Of a stretch of DNA of 64,000 nucleotides, positions 46,511-58,340 are shown one piece after another (positions within the stretch are counted from its first letter, which is position 1; every line of letters starts with the position of its first letter). The DNA lies in contig OY740765.1 in assembly GCA_963513935.1 (NCBI GenBank), positions 73,577,718 to 73,641,717 of the forward strand. The letters run 5' to 3'. The translations under genes and the position numbers were made by a program. The DNA comes from Aphrophora alni (lineage: Eukaryota > Arthropoda > Insecta > Hemiptera > Aphrophoridae). The notes beneath the pieces were generated by a model. The model saw only the letters and a program-made list of their open reading frames with translations. It did no database searches and had not been told where the DNA came from.

Positions 46511-46960
46511 TGATGGAATTCATGAATTCCATCATGAATTCCATGATAATGGAAATAATGAGACGATTATTCAATTCCACAAAACAGCTTTAATTGCGAC
46601 ATATGTTTCGCCGTTAGGCATTTTCAAGCAACTAATTTGAAAACAAAACAAGTCTAAACTAAAAATGTGAGACAAAAGGAAAGGTTAGAGTAAAGGGGTT
46701 GAGAAATGACAAAAGAAAGGTCAATGATCTAACTGGTAAAAACTTGTTTCTAAAACACCCCCACATCCATCCCACAGGTTAGATGATTGACCTTTCTTTT
46801 GTCATTTCTCAACCCCTTTACTCTAACCTTTCCTTTTGTCTCACATTTTTAGTTTAGACTTGTTTTGTTTTCAATTTAGTTGCTTGAAAGTGCCTACCGG
46901 CGAAACATATGTCGCAATTAAATCTGTTTTGTGGAATTGAATAATTGTCTCATTATTTCC
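46511..46960. repeat. Large inverted repeat (188-bp arms) with palindrome
   Basis: Arm 1 (46551-46738) and arm 2 (46775-46960) are reverse complements with only scattered differences, separated by a 36-base loop rich in C/A. The arms begin with GGAAATAATGAGAC and end at GGTCAATGATCTAACTGG. Each arm contains a hammerhead-like core on the outward reading (GAAA, a GCC/GGC stem, then GAAAC). Immediately left is a perfect 24-bp palindrome centred on GAATTCATGAATTC (46511-46534). It looks like a head-to-head dimer of a retroelement end. Confidence 0.88.
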
Positions 46961-46996
46961 ATTTTCTACCAATTAAGTTTAAATTTGAGTAAAATA

Positions 46997-47171
<175 letters not shown>

Positions 47172-47746
47172 GAATTTGAATTGAATTGATTTGCCTTTAT
47201 TTAGGGGCGAGGTTAGGACTGTATAGTCCTCTCTACCACCTAACCCCATACAACATAACAACATATTATATAAAAATATAAAATATAACTTGATAATAAC
47301 AAAAATTTAAATTAAAAATTTTAAATTAAGATAATATAAAAAATTAACAAACTTAAAATTAGCTACAAAATGAAATTAATAATTTAAAATAAAATAAAAA
47401 GTAACAATCTTAAATTTAAAGTGACAAAATTAAAGTTATAACTTAAAATAAAATAAAAATTAACAAATTTAAATTTAAACAACGTAATAAAATTTAGAAT
47501 TTAGAAACAAAAATAAAATAAAATGAAATACTGTAGCTTACACGTGTAGATACAGATAAATACAATCACACATACACACAAGCACATTCATACATAATAA
47601 CATTTAAAAAAGACACCACATAATTAAAAATCACTATTATAACTACATAAAAGCTAAAGAAAGTAACAAATACTTATTTCAATCATTCACACTTATTACA
47701 ACAAAAAAAATAATAATAAAAAATAAAATTAAAAATTAAAAAAACA

Positions 47747-50664
47747 CTATTCCGCCACACCCAGGGACGAGGACACCAAATCCATTCTATTCAAAAAGAA
47801 AGTCTTGAGTAATTTTGAAAACTGGACACGACTGTCAACAGATTTAAGTGACTCTGGAAGTAAATTCCACAATCGGCAAGCGGACACAGTAAACGATTTA
47901 TTAAACATAACAGTTCTATGTAGCGGTATCATAAGCAGAGTGGAACCTCTTCTAGTACTCCTTGCACTGATATCAGAGGTAAAAACAAACTTTTCTGCCA
48001 AGTAATTCGGCACTCCAGTTTTTAGGACCGAATGCAAGATAATTAAAATATGAAATGATCGGAAATCGTTAAGTTTTAGAAAATTAAGTTCTTTATAATA
48101 AGGGGTTACATGAGCATCGCGTTTTAAGCCAAAAATAAATCGCACGCAGTAGTTCTGTGCCCGCTGCAACCTGTTAGCCAGAACAACAGACATGTCATTG
48201 ACTACGGTGTCACAATAAGAAAAGTAAGGAAATATTAAAGTCTTTACTAGGAGTGCTCTAATTTGGAGCGGCAAGCAATCTTGCATTTTTTTCAAAGAGT
48301 GGATCCCAGCAAAGACCCTGTTACACGTCTCAGTCACGTAATCATTCCAAGTCATTCTACTGTCAATTATTAGTCCCAAGTCTTTCACTCTATCATAGTA
48401 GTCCAAAAAATGATTGTCAAACTGGATTCTAGGAAATGTCGTTACATCTATTTTATTTAGTAGTCGAGAATAACCCAAAATTATTGGCTTTGACTTAGCT
48501 CTGTTAATCGAGAGTCCATTTTTCTTAACCCACAATGAAACATTTTTCAGATCATAATTTACATTATCCACTGCTCTATCAATATCACCAATTTTAAAAT
48601 GCAAATATACTTGAAAATCATCAGCATACAAATGAAATTTACAATAATTCAGCACAGTATGAATATCATTTATATACAAACTAAACAACAAAGGTCCCAA
48701 TACTGAGCCCTGCGGAACTCCACTACAGACATCCCTCCAACTTGACCTATCATCACCAACACTAACGCACTGACTTCTGCCAGAAAGATAGGACTCCACC
48801 CATGCAATGCATATAGGCGCCAAACCCATATTTCTTAATTTCACCAAAAGCAATGAGTGGTTTACGCAATCAAAAGCTTTAGAAAAATCCAATAAAGTTA
48901 GGATAGTCAGTTCTCTACGATCCATTGCTAACCTCACATCATCAGTTACCTGAAGCAAAGCTGTGGTAGTACTATTTCCAGTGCGAAATCCAGATTGTAG
49001 TGGACTGAGTATGTTATTTGATTCGAGGAAATTAGTCAATTGCTGTTGCACTATACGTTCTAGACATTTAGATAAAGCTGGCAATATACTTATTGGTCTA
49101 AAATCAGATAAACACGAAGGTTGAGATATTTTACCAATAGGACGGACAAGTGCAGACTTCCAGACAAGCGGAAAAATACCAGTTGTAAGCGATAAGTTAA
49201 ATAAATTTACAATAACAGGCAAAGTAAAAGCAATAGTTCCTTTAATAAAACCAATAGGAATGCCATCCACACCAACAGCATTAGAAGTAAGTCTACGTAT
49301 AGCTTTAATGACATCAATTTCTGAGACTGGAGAGAAATTAAAAACTTTATTTGATAGACAATGGAGGCCTTGTAAGGTCAATATATAATCATTTATAGAC
49401 CCATTATCTGTGGCTAAAGGAGTTACGAAATAATTATTTAAATCTTCAATTGACACGTTTACCGGATGGTGACTTTGTACTTTACCTATACCTAATCCTT
49501 TAATACCACGCCATAAAGCAGCAGAGGATTTGTTTTTGTTAAAAGAAGTATAAGAATATCTAATTTTAGCATTTCGTAGTTGCTGTTTTACTTTGTTTCT
49601 AAGGCCACGATAGTGCTCAATGTCATTAATATTTTTTGTTTTCTTCGATTTACGGTAAGCAGAATCACGTTGATTCATTAAAAGTCGAATTGCATTCGAA
49701 ATCCAGGGAGCCGGACGCTTAGTTATACGTTTAGTTACAATAGGGGCATGTTTATTGTAAATGTCTAATAACATTTTATTAAATTCTTCTACTATTTCGT
49801 CAATATTATTGAAATTATTTATTGCATCCCAAGGCTTAGCAGCAACATCAGTCAAGAAAGCATCTAGTTTAACATTTTTGAAATTTCTATACGAGATTAA
49901 TTTAGGTGGTGACTTTGCAATTTTTATAGCATACACACAGTATACAAGATCATGTGAGGATAGTCCTGGGACAGGAATCTGTCCATGATGTACAGTATGT
50001 GATAAGTCACTTACAGCCATGATATCCAGAAGAGTGGCAGAAGTATTCGTAAAGTGTGTGGCTTTAAACGGTAATATATGCATATTGCAAGTATACAACA
50101 TATTTGTCAAAAATGTTGAGTCGAATGTCTCAGGTCCCAGTAAGTCAGTATTAAAGTCGCCCGCAACAATAACATGCGTGTATGATGACATGAAATCCAA
50201 CAGCACAGTTTCGAATTCAGATAAATAACCAATTTTTGGTGGTCTGTAGCACAACCCCAAGAGGATTTTAGCCCCCGACAATTTAAGTTCAATAAACATG
50301 AATTCAGGTCTGGCTAAGTTTTGCTGATCAGAACAATAAAGGAGCTTACTCATGATTGTTGACTTGACATAGATTGCCACCCCCCGCCATTCCTATGTAT
50401 ACGATCATTTCGAAAAAGAGTATACCCATATAATGAAACATCGGCTGAAATAACTTTTGGTTTCAACCAAGATTCAGATACGAGTATTACATTAAAATTT
50501 AGATTCTGAAATATCTCCCGAAAGTCATCAATATGACCTCTCAGAGACTGAGCATTGACGTGCGCAATTTTTACTAGGTTGGGGTAAGGAGCAATCTGTT
50601 GTGACAGAGACTGATGGACATTATATTTCACATCAGCCGGTCCAGCAACACTATTGTCATTCAT
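47747..50664 (-). CDS. LINE ORF2: endonuclease and reverse transcriptase
   Basis: The ORF2 protein nicks target DNA and copies the element RNA there. It starts with ATG at 50662-50664 and ends at 47747, about 972 codons, normal for the family. The amino part is an APE-type endonuclease: VKIAHVNAQSLRGH, then VSESWLKP (catalytic Glu), then, in the downstream 877-codon frame, VAGDFNTDLL (about residue 73-82) and GLSSHDLV (about 139-146). The reverse transcriptase has LTLLDFSKAFDCVNHSL, CSGVPQGSVLGPLLFSLYIN and FHLYADDFQVYL (YADD at 585-588). There is one lesion: at the C6 run 50380-50385 the frame changes (upstream frame 50350-50664, downstream 47747-50380). That is either a real mutation or a homopolymer sequencing error. 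Confidence 0.92.
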
Positions 50665-51336
50665 GGGAAACCAATATAAAACTTACATTAGCATCCCCTC
50701 CCGACATGTGACAGGAAAATGTACAAAGTAAAATCTCACATTCACACACAATCATACCTAAAAAAATAATATATATAATAATAATATAAAATGAATAAAA
50801 AATAAAAAATATCACAAATAATACAAAATAAAACATTTCACTTATAAGTGGTGCATTATCTACTCCTATAAACACTATATACATACGGACATCAACATCA
50901 TGATTAACCAAAAATAAATTTAAAGATAAAACTAAATACTCAGTACAGTGATAAGAATCAAAATGTCAGATATAAATCCAGGAAGCACATAGAAATTACC
51001 AGGGCAAACAAGGAATATAACATATGATAGCAAAATTTTACAATGGAGTCTAAGCAGAGAGAAAAAAACAATAATAAACTCTTAAAAATAAATAAATAAG
51101 TAACTCAATAGCAACTGCAAAACGGGCAAAAATGTAGAACAAAAGACTACTTAGACATATTATATATAAAATAAAAAAAAGAAATGTAACAGTCCATAAT
51201 GATAATTTTTAATGAAGGGGGGGGGGGGTGATTCGAACAGACTGATAAATAATATTTCTATACATATAAATATACACTTCACTAATAATAATAATTTCCA
51301 TTAATTAAAAGTAATAATAGTCTTAAATAAGTCTGA
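50665..51336 (-). other. LINE spacer between ORF1 and ORF2
   Basis: An unusually long, A/T-rich non-coding spacer between the two LINE frames, with a G10 run at 51219-51228. The 84-codon frame on the minus strand at 50657-50911 is hydrophobic and low-complexity; I do not regard it as a gene. Confidence 0.55.
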
Positions 51337-52122
51337 TTAATTAAATGCTCCAACTGTTGTTGCCGTACCACGCTTCCCCTGCTCATCTATCCAAGACACA
51401 CGGCCGTCCATTGTCCATACATTTCTTAAGCCAAAAGTGTCTATAGCTTTTTTATAAACAGTAAGACGCCGAACGGTCAAATCTTCCCGAATAGTGATAC
51501 CTGTTCCCTTTAACATTTTTTTTTTATCAAATATCGTTCTACGGTCCCTGTAGCTAACAAACTTAACAATAATAGCTCTCGGTTGTATTCTGCCGTCACT
51601 ATCAGGGTCCATTTTGCGCCCAATTCTATGAGACCGATCAATGGCATTAATGGGGAGATCAACATGCAATTTTTCTTTAAACAATTTAATTATTTTTTCG
51701 TCTGTCTCACCGCTCCCGTCCTCGGCAATCCCGAAGACTCTTAAATTATTACGTCTCTGATACTGAGCCAATTCATCGTGACGATCTAATAAATTAATTT
51801 CAAGTTTTTCGTTTATAGCTCGTAACAACACTAATTCATCTTTTAAGGTCTTAATTTCGGCGTGTGCCAATTGAAGAGAATGTTCAAGATTTTCAATAAC
51901 TTTATGAGACACCCTATCAGAGATATCAGCTATGACGTCATCACAGAAACACAATTTGACTGCGTCCATCACAGCAGCAAGCATGTCAGGTGATAAGAAC
52001 TCTTTAGCCCCGCCCTTAGGAGGGGAAAGAGATGCCGGTTCTGATAATGCCTTAGATAACGTAGGCTTATCTCCTTTAATCTTACCAGAACGAGTTTTTG
52101 ATGGCGAATGAGTTACCGACAT
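51337..52122 (-). CDS. LINE ORF1: coiled-coil RNA-binding protein
   Basis: A complete 261-codon frame with ATG at 52120-52122 and stop at 51337. The head is basic and rich in Ser/Pro/Lys (1-45). A heptad-like coiled coil follows (about 75-118, VIENLEHSLQLAHAEIKTLK). Then comes the segment RRNNLRVFGIAED (about 122-134) that opens an RRM-like fold, an IDRSHRIGRK motif (about 160-170), and a carboxyl domain (GITIREDLTVRRLTVYKKAI). This organisation is that of L1-type ORF1 proteins, which trimerise and bind the element RNA. There is no CCHC zinc knuckle. No lesion is visible. Confidence 0.88.
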   Translation of the reverse strand: MSVTHSPSKTRSGKIKGDKPTLSKALSEPASLSPPKGGAKEFLSPDMLAAVMDAVKLCFCDDVIADISDRVSHKVIENLEHSLQLAHAEIKTLKDELVLLRAINEKLEINLLDRHDELAQYQRRNNLRVFGIAEDGSGETDEKIIKLFKEKLHVDLPINAIDRSHRIGRKMDPDSDGRIQPRAIIVKFVSYRDRRTIFDKKKMLKGTGITIREDLTVRRLTVYKKAIDTFGLRNVWTMDGRVSWIDEQGKRGTATTVGAFN

Positions 52123-52316
52123 AATTATTAATTTCGAATATTAACTCAGTTAAAACACTCGTACAATTAAATTGAAGTCAAGAATACTGTTCACAATAAA
52201 AAGTTATTTCACTATGACCAGACTTATACTTATCTGCACAGTATGTCCTTAGTTATAATCGTCAGAAACAGGAGCAGAAAAAAACACGTGCACTCACTCA
52301 CAATACATCTCACAGA

Positions 52317-52321
52317 GAGCT

Positions 52322-52406
<85 letters not shown>
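52317..52406 (+). repeat. (GA)n microsatellite, right of LINE
   Basis: A pure (GA)n tract of about 80 bases after CACAGAGAGCTCACAGAG. It borders the 5' end of the LINE and mirrors the tract at 46997-47168. Confidence 0.95.
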
Positions 52407-52407
<1 letters not shown>

Positions 52408-52889
52408 TTATGATAGTATAATAATAACATACAAATTTGAAAATTATTTATATTGTTGTAAAGGAATGAACATTAACTTAAGATTCCTCTTAATTTAATA
52501 GGCAGTTGTTATAATATCATGTTACATTAAAAGTATGATAAAAAATATAGCCAAGATAATCTATATCCAATATTCAGATGCTAAGAAACATTAAAAAGAC
52601 TGAGGTTGGTTGTGCCTTAACAGAAAATAAGAAACTGAAAAGGTTAAAATTTTTAAAAAACACGTTAAGGTTTATTATAAATAAATATTGAGCTTGACTT
52701 GGGAGATAATATTAGATAGAATAAAACTCGAACGCAAGATCTCACAAAAATATACGAATGGCCATATACTGTGTGTAATAAAAATCCAATTTTAAAATTT
52801 ACAAAAATCATAGAATGCTATTGAAACTTTGAAAATTGTAAAAGTTTAATGAATAATAATCTTAGAAGACAGCTCACTGTTTCGAATCC

Positions 52890-54180
52890 ATCTTTCGAGG
52901 TTTTATTGTTTGCCAAAAGTCCATAAAAAAGGAAAGAAAATGCGGCCTATAGTGTCAGGAATTAACTCACCAACTTATCTAATTTCAAAATGGTTAGTGT
53001 CACGCCTCCAAGAATTGACTCCTCCTCCTCCTACATTTGCCGCGAAGAACACTTATGAGTTTAATATCTACACATTCTTCACATTCCTATATAAACAACT
53101 CCCTAGAAGTAAATTTGAAACTAAAATTGAAAAAAAAAAAAAATATTGAATTAAGCCCTTGTGAATACATAGTTTTGTTTGATGTTGTGTCTCTTTATCC
53201 AAGTGTTCCAATCGCTGAAACTATAAATATGATAACTAATACCAATTTAAGTGATATTGAAGTGAGTGAATACTTATTACTCATAAATTTGTGCAAGTGT
53301 CAAAATAGTTTCCATATGGGAAACACCCTGTCAGGTTTCATCACTAATTTTTTTATGAGTTCGTTTGAAATAAATGCTAAGATTTCTTAAATTTATTTTC
53401 CGCGAGTGTGGGTGAGATATGTGGATAACATTTTTGCAGTGTTTGATAAAAATGAAAATTTCTAAGAGTTTTGTGACATTATCAATGGATTTTACCCAAC
53501 TATTCAGTTTACGGCAGAAGTTGAAAAAGGTAATAATCTTCCATTTTTTGATGTAAATGTGTTTAGAAAAAGTAATAATTTATCGTTTAGTGTTAATAGA
53601 AAGCTTATACATACAGATAACTAAGGATTCACACCATTCACTCGTACATAAAACAGCAGCTTTCATTTCTATGGTTCACCGATTAATAAACTTACCTCTG
53701 TCTAAAGAATATTACAAAAGAGAACTTCAATATATTTATGGTGCTGCAATTTTTAATGGTTATCCAAAAGAAATAATAGATAATATAATAAAGAAAGCTA
53801 AATTTAAGAAAATTAAGGAATCGATAAGTTTAGTAATCTTGTGGCCAGTATGCCTTAACAACGATGGGTTAAAACACATTTGCCCCTCCAATGTCAAGTA
53901 TTGTAAAAAAATATGCAAATTTAAATGTAGCAATATCAGCCGAGAATAATCTTTGTAAAATTTTGGGAAATCCAAAAGATAAAATTCAAGAACAAGATAA
54001 ATCAAGAATTTATTGTATAAATTGTGAAATATGTCTGAAGAAATGTATAGGCCAAACAAATTGAAATGTCAGAATAAGAGCAAAAGAACACTTTGGCCAT
54101 TTCAAATGTAATAGGCCTGATATGGCTAAACATTGTTTTGAGGAAAAACATTGTTTCAAAATAGAAAACTGTTGTTGAAA
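52890..54180 (+). pseudogene. Penelope-like RT and GIY-YIG nuclease, broken
   Basis: Reverse transcriptase motifs in order: LPKVHKKGKKMRPIVSGINS (about 52907-52966) followed by PTYLISKWL; then, after an inserted 84-bp A-tailed sequence, VLFDVVSLYPSVPIAETI (about 53169-53222, first catalytic Asp); FITNFFMSSFE; then VWVRYVDNIFAVFDK, where the second Asp of YVDD is Asn (53427-53429). The nuclease piece reads IYCINCEICLKKCIGQTN (54008-54061), a GIY-YIG core with the second Tyr replaced by Cys, followed by EHFGHFKCNRPDMAKHCFEE. Several stops and frameshifts (for example near 53389, 53463, 53620, 54060). The enzyme is dead. Confidence 0.87.
53060..53143 (+). repeat. 84-bp A-tailed insertion, copy 1
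   Basis: The sequence starts TTTAATATCTACACATTCTT and ends with A14. It interrupts the Penelope reverse transcriptase between AKNTYEF and ELSPCEYIV. It is identical over all 84 bases to 57021-57104. The A-tail suggests retroposition of a short RNA. Confidence 0.8.
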
Positions 54181-54505
54181 AATGTTACTAAATTAAACTT
54201 AATAGATACATGGGAAACTTCTTATATTAACAAATACCGTAATATAGCTGTAAATAATGAATTAGGGCCTATACAAAGTTCTATATTAAAGTAAATTATA
54301 AAATGTATTGTTAGATATAAGATTAGTTCAGAATATTGTATTAGTTAATTGTTAACTCTTAAGTTATATTGAATGACGCGAGGAACTTGTTAACACCTTA
54401 ATATTAGAAAGTAGGTTTAGGCTACGCCCTTTTAGTTTTGTATAAATACGAGGTTTGGCACAGTGCTAGGTTAGTTATAGTTTAGTTATTGTATCTCATG
54501 TATCA

Positions 54506-54532
54506 CTGAGGATGATGACTTGTCGTTGAAAC
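54506..54532 (+). ncRNA. Hammerhead-ribozyme-like core (putative)
   Basis: CTGAGGA (fits CUGANGA) is followed by GATGA-CTTG-TCGTT, a five-pair stem with a four-base loop, and then GAAAC, as in the hammerhead catalytic core. I cannot find the third stem and cleavage site with confidence, so it may be a decayed or partial ribozyme. Confidence 0.35.
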
Positions 54533-54596
54533 GCGTTTGATTAAGTAAAAATAATTTTTGTCAGATCTTGTGTTCGAGTTTTATTCTATTTAAGTT

Positions 54597-56298
54597 TACC
54601 TGTGGTGTAAATTAATGTTTACAAACATAAAAAATATTGGTAAGATTAATTTTCAAATTGACTGTCCCTATAATGTTTTAGGCTTCTAATTTTTAGATGT
54701 TGCTGTCAAAGTTTTTCATCCAAAATGTATTAAGAGTAGAGTAGAGTAATTATGAATACATTTTTTATATATGTATTCATAAAAAGTACTCGTGTACCAA
54801 GATTGATAACAAATGTGTGATCTATTTGGGATCTGTAGTATTTACAGTCGTTATATATACACACACATGTATACACGCATACACATACATTCACTCACTC
54901 GCTCCCTATTTATTTCTAACACATCATCGTGGGATCTCAAAAGACAAACAAAACGCCTCAAAACACCATAACTTTAAGGTGACTTCCTGGCTCTAAATTT
55001 CTGTTATACCAAAAACCCATACTTCTTCATTTCGTAAAAATATTTGTTAATCAGGAGTTAGTTTATTGAGAAATAATTTCAGACTTATGGCCTGATAGCA
55101 ATGGATAATATTAATTGAAAATTTTGAGAGAAGTATGATAGGATTATATAATGTGGATGATAAAATTATTTAGGTGAATTGTAAAAAAACAAACAAACAA
55201 AGTGTAGATAAACAAACAAAAAAGTAATAAAAGAGACTAAAAAGAGCACAGAGGTTAAATTCAAGTGATTTATAACATGGATAGTTAGGCAAATAACTGA
55301 ACATTCTTTACAAGGAAAGGACCATTCATGAGACTGAATTCTAATAAAAATGAATATGTTCTCTACCAGGACACATTCGGTGCTTTAGCCTACCCTAAAG
55401 TAATAATACAATGTGTTGTTGATCTTGAACAAAGTGCTAGGTGTTTTTCCATTATTCCACATTCACTCCATGATTTTAAACAATTTAATCTTTATTTAAA
55501 TGTTATATATTCGAAAGGTTTATTTAGCATTTAAATATAACAGGCTTGCTCTGTATTACACTAAAGAAATAAGAAATCTGTATAGTAATAAATAAATAAG
55601 TGATTTGAAATAAATTACATAAATAAAAAAAATTTAACCATTATTTTCCCCTATATTTATAAAATTTAGTTAAGAAAAAATTTGATCTTTTCCTCTACCC
55701 AGTCAATATGGAAAATAGCCTTGAAAACAAAGATATCCTATGAAAAGTGAGAAAACATCAGCAGTAAAAGAGAAAGAAAATAAGTTGTTATTTATGATTT
55801 TTTTTGTTTGATTCTGCTTTAAAATGGTTTTAACAGGACAAATTGGAAAAACATTCCTTTCTTATTATATTTGATCACTAAAAAAATGACTATTATAGAA
55901 GGCTAAATGAATTCTTGCCATTAGCTACATTGTATACAATTGTAATAACAAAAAGTTATAATCTATACAACTATTAGTGTTATTACTTTCATTTGCATTT
56001 CAAACACAAATGAAAATATATTGGCAATTTGGTCATGGATATTATTCATAGATTCTATAGGAAATCCGTTTCAGGTTTTTGAAGATTAATTATACAGTAC
56101 CTTAGGTAATAAATGAGAAGAACCTACTGTATTAAAAATGATGTGATTAGAAGTAAAATATAAATATAAATATCTGTTCAAAGATAGTAACTTGAACATT
56201 GCATTTATTTGGGAACAGCCACTGAATTCATTAGCAAATATGTTACAGCTTTCAAATACAATATTAAATCAAAATTAACAAATAAAATGTAATATATG
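54597..56298. other. Non-coding
   Basis: No gene or structured repeat recognised. Short CA-type repeats occur near 54860-54895. Confidence 0.45.
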
Positions 56299-56300
56299 TA

Positions 56301-57001
56301 CAGTAGATTCATGACTATTTGACTCTTCATGCTATCCGGCCTGGGCTGTGGTGTAATTAATATTAATATAGAACCACAAATTAAGTTCATAAAACAGTTA
56401 ATTTACAACAATTTTTTATTTCACTGTAAACACCGTATGCAATATATGCCTATATCTACAGTACTGTTTTACATTTAATTTTTGTATTTTATTATAATGA
56501 ATTGCAGGCGGTTGCCTTTGGAATTGCTTTATTGACAAAGAGATTGCTGTAGATGAGTAAACGACATGCCCAACATTTTTTTACAACTGTACAATAATGT
56601 TCTATTATTTTACAGTACTCTCTTAGCAGAAGATATCTAAACCAAAGTGATCAGTTGTTTATGCACCATTCAGTTATTATTGGTGGTGGGTTCTTATTTT
56701 GATCTATGATCAGTTGTGTAATTTTATACTGTTCGTTAAATACAAAGTATAATAAATGCAAGAAATGTGTTGCTTGATATATGTAATCTTGGTTACATTA
56801 TTTAAATAAACGTTAATATTATTTTTTAAATTTAAGTTTCCTTTCATAATTGGTAAAATTATCATTAACTCTTTGATCAAAGACACAAGTTTAAATGTGC
56901 AATTGATTTACTCTCAACATCTGGCCTATCCAGCTTTTTTTTTTTGATATCCGGTTCTGCCAACCGCCATATTAAGCCGGATAGTTGCAAGCCTGTTACT
57001 G
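56301..57001. mobile_element. pogo/Tigger-like non-autonomous element
   Basis: Flanked by TA (56299-56300 and 57002-57003). The left tip CAGTAGATTCATGACTATTT leads to GCTATCCGGC (56332-56341); the right tip in reverse complement starts CAGTAACAGGCTTGCAACTA and leads to TCCGGC at the same offset. No transposase is encoded. A related single tip is at 63132. Confidence 0.5.
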
Positions 57002-57020
57002 TATAAGAAACTTGTTTAAA

Positions 57021-57104
57021 TTTAATATCTACACATTCTTCACATTCCTATATAAACAACTCCCTAGAAGTAAATTTGAAACTAAAATTGAAAAAAAAAA
57101 AAAA
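57021..57104 (+). repeat. 84-bp A-tailed sequence, copy 2
   Basis: Identical to 53060-53143 through the A14 tail, 18 bases to the right of the pogo-like element. Flanking bases differ between copies, which supports independent insertion of a discrete sequence. Confidence 0.8.
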
Positions 57105-57493
57105 TAATAAAAAAAATAATAAATAAAAACACTTTTATATGCAAAAACAACAAAACATTATTCAAATTATCAACATACTCTGAAATTCAGTTAAACTCAA
57201 GAGTAATACATAAAATACCAATTCAGTTCCATCAATGAATATAATATACAGACCATGTAATTAATAATCCTCCACTTGTTCATCCAGTATTCCACATTCA
57301 TCCTCAGTTTGAATTATGTTTTTTGTATGTTTATCCTCTCACTTTCTTGTGGATTAGTTGATGTATCCTGTGTTTTAACATAACATTTATCATTTTTCAT
57401 TAAAAAAAACTTATTTTGTATACTTGAGAAGACATTTCTTTCTGAACTTTAGGAAAGTAACGATTCCACATACCTGATTTACTCTCTTCAGAG

Positions 57494-57550
57494 TCAGGGC
57501 CGTCGCGTGGTTTATTGGCGCCCGAGGCGGGATGTTGTCGGCACTCCCCC
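57494..57550. repeat. Possible hAT-like element end
   Basis: CAGGGCCGTCGCGTGG followed by GGCGCCCGAGGCGGG is GC-rich in an AT-rich setting and resembles hAT tips. No matching partner is found in the window, so this may be a truncated end. Confidence 0.25.
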
Positions 57551-57799
57551 CAAACACACAAAGAGTGATACTTTTTAAACAAAGTTGCGTAGCGGGTTGC
57601 ATCGCTGTCTGAACAAGAGACACCTAAACGGATTGAATTACCTTACAAAAATACTAGAGTCAGGAATCAGGAATTAAATTACTTAAATTTTTGATGAAAA
57701 TCGTTTTCAATTGATGATAATTAAATCCATACAAATAAAGTAAGAAAATATTAACACCCATAAAAAGTACTGTATATATATACAGTGGCTGAATGAGCG

Positions 57800-58340
57800 A
57801 GGCTATATGGGTGTAGGGGATCACATATTGATACCTTCAAATGTAAAATTAAGGAAAAAGATAGCAAAAAGGAAGAAGATTGGATAGAAAATTCCAGAAT
57901 CTACCTACAAAATGAGGAAAGAAGGTGGTGATGTCTCCATCCAGGAAGACAAGTATTTTATACTGACTGGCTATAGTCAAGCTGGAGGGAGGATCCAGCC
58001 TGAGTCATTTTTAGATTATAAATAGTAGTTACTTGTTTTCTTAACTAAGAAAGAAGCTCTGGTAAAAGAAGATCTAAAAGTGGGATACAATATGAATGAG
58101 TGGAGCATTATCATAGCTCCACACTTGTTGATAGCTTAAGTCACTTTATGTAACAAATTATCTTTCACTGAAAAACAGGACTTATGGTAGGCAAAAGGTC
58201 TGCTAATTAGACACTACAGAGTGAGGTACCATCTAAAAATAGTGTTGGGAGAACAAAATACTGTCAAAGGTTTTGCTACTATTGAACGGATGCGACAGAA
58301 CATGTTCTTTGGGAGTGTGATGTGTTAGAATGAGTATACT
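57800..58340 (+). pseudogene. LINE carboxyl relic: RNase H and zinc knuckle
   Basis: VFYTDWL with a following Ser/Gly stretch (about 57954-57990) looks like the start of a LINE-type RNase H domain. Further on, RHYRVRYHLKIVLGE (about 58205-58250) and, in another frame, KYCQRFCYY and TDATEHVLWECDVLE (about 58255-58330) give a C-C-H-C pattern like the zinc knuckle at the end of R1/Jockey-type ORF2. Several stops and frameshifts. No reverse transcriptase part is recognised upstream. Confidence 0.42.

Larger units (their letters stand above)
52671..54596 (+). mobile_element. Penelope-like element with inverted ends
   Basis: The element contains reverse transcriptase and GIY-YIG endonuclease relics. 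Its ends hold a 36-bp inverted repeat (52716-52751 against 54554-54589, including AGATCTTG and TCGAGTTTTATTCTAT). Inverted or tandem terminal repeats are characteristic of Penelope-like elements. A hammerhead-like core lies just inside the right end (54506-54532). The same terminal sequence occurs as an isolated pair at 59254-59375. Confidence 0.82.

Noticed and set aside
47805..50228. Plus-strand frames opposite LINE ORF2
   Set aside because: They are shadows of the intact reverse transcriptase frame on the other strand.
52230..52430. Ser-Leu repeat frame right of the LINE
   Set aside because: Again a by-product of the (GA)n tract.
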